From Candidatus Gerdarchaeota archaeon (GTDB lineage Archaea > Asgardarchaeota > Heimdallarchaeia > JABLTI01), in the NCBI GenBank assembly GCA_016839405.1, contig JAEOUJ010000172.1:1-5773 (forward strand): a stretch of DNA of 5,773 nucleotides, read 5' to 3'. Under the pieces are notes generated by a model. It saw only the letters and a list, made by a program, of their open reading frames with translations, was not told the origin of the DNA and did no database searches. Position 1 is the first letter of the stretch. Every line of letters starts with the position of its first letter. Shown here piece after piece: positions 5,272 through 5,773 of the stretch. The position numbers and the translations under genes are program-made.

Positions 5272-5773
5272 TTTTTTGTGTTTTCTTCTAACCATTTAAT
5301 GTACTTATGAATTCCATCATATATTCCGATTTTTGATTTCCATGAAAGCATTTTTTCTGCTTTTGCTACATCAACAATTGATTTTTTAACATCACCAGCC
5401 CATCCTCGTTCTCCACCTGTATAAACAAATTTAACATCTGTTAATGCCATTGTTTTAACTATTGTTTCAGCAATTTCATTAACTGTTAAAGTCTCAATAG
5501 AGGCAATATTAAATGCTTGATGACCACTTATTGTAGTTTCTAATGCATTTATATGAGCATCTACACAATCATCAACATGAAGGTAACTCTTTACTTGAAG
5601 GCCATTACCAAGAATCTCTAACTTTGTGGGATTTTCCTTTAATTTTCTAAAAAAATCGTACATTACACCTTTTTTTGAGGGAGGTCCAAAAATATTACCA
5701 AAACGAAATGAAATAGCTTCCAAATCATATAGACTTGAAAAACTTGAGATATATTGTTCACAAGCAGCTTTTG
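5268..5773 (-). CDS. NAD-dependent sugar epimerase/dehydratase (GalE/RmlB-like), C-terminal part
   Basis: About 167 C-terminal residues are visible on the minus strand; the frame stays open to the right edge, so the start and the NAD-binding GxxGxxG lie outside. A TTG at 5723 is internal. The first visible residues, KAACEQYISSF, fit the segment starting at the catalytic Lys of the YxxxK motif of extended short-chain dehydrogenases (Lys codon 5769-5771). Then come SFRFGNIFGP, SYLHVDDCVDAHINAL (the conserved V-D-D-x-V-x-A helix), FNIASIETLTVNEIAE, and a final GDVKKSIVDVAKAEKMLSW with a C-terminal WLEEN helix, all in the usual order. Such enzymes epimerise or dehydrate UDP-, dTDP- or GDP-sugars for glycans; which sugar cannot be told. 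It fits the adjacent sugar nucleotidyltransferase. Its TAG stop lies within the overlap with the HAD TAA stop. Confidence 0.88.
   Translation of the reverse strand, partial: KAACEQYISSFSSLYDLEAISFRFGNIFGPPSKKGVMYDFFRKLKENPTKLEILGNGLQVKSYLHVDDCVDAHINALETTISGHQAFNIASIETLTVNEIAETIVKTMALTDVKFVYTGGERGWAGDVKKSIVDVAKAEKMLSWKSKIGIYDGIHKYIKWLEENTKN
5272..5288 (+). terminator. Possible T-rich terminator of the nucleotidyltransferase-HAD unit
   Basis: TTTTTTGTGTTTTCTTC begins directly after the HAD stop. It would serve as an archaeal T-tract terminator although it lies inside the 3' end of the convergent epimerase gene. There is no hairpin. Confidence 0.35.

Overview
The window most likely comes from an Asgard archaeon (Promethearchaeota), possibly Lokiarchaeia-like; the class cannot be fixed from this much sequence. 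The main reason is the gene at 2607-3284. It encodes an E2-like UEV domain without the catalytic cysteine, followed by a coiled coil and a Vps23/TSG101-type steadiness box, which is an ESCRT-I subunit architecture. The surroundings are prokaryotic: dense intronless genes, Shine-Dalgarno-like sites (GAGG, GTGAT, GGTGG) and T-rich 3' ends typical of archaeal termination. Hand counts give roughly 32% GC in a typical gene here. A eukaryotic-type trafficking protein in such a genome points to Asgard.

Layout. (1) 3-365, plus: the 3' end of a gene resembling a polysaccharide deacetylase. (2) 370-1704, minus: an M20-family zinc peptidase or deacylase, convergent with (1) and 4 nt from its stop. (3) 1705-1826: a 122-bp divergent promoter region. 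(4) 1827-2480, plus: an UlaG-like metallo-beta-lactamase-fold hydrolase ending in a long pyrimidine tract. (5) 2607-3284, plus: the UEV-Vps23 protein, apparently a single-gene unit with its own promoter-like region and a hairpin plus T-tract 1 nt after the stop. (6) 3403-4584, plus: a GlmU/ST0452-like sugar-1-phosphate nucleotidylyltransferase with a C-terminal left-handed beta-helix. (7) 4606-5271, plus: a HAD phosphatase, probably in an operon with (6). (8) 5268-5773, minus: the C-terminal part of a GalE/RmlB-like NAD-dependent sugar epimerase/dehydratase, overlapping the HAD stop by 4 bp and running off the window.

How the genes fit together. The nucleotidyltransferase, HAD phosphatase, epimerase and possible deacetylase suggest a sugar-nucleotide and surface-glycan neighbourhood. 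The M20 and MBL-fold hydrolases look like general metabolic enzymes sharing a divergent promoter region. The ESCRT-I-like gene has no ubiquitin, E1, E2, Vps28, EAP30, Vps25, SNF7 or Vps4 gene beside it within the window, so it must find its partners elsewhere in the genome. No tRNA, rRNA, CRISPR array, insertion sequence or prophage feature was seen. No gene-free stretch exceeds about 130 bp.
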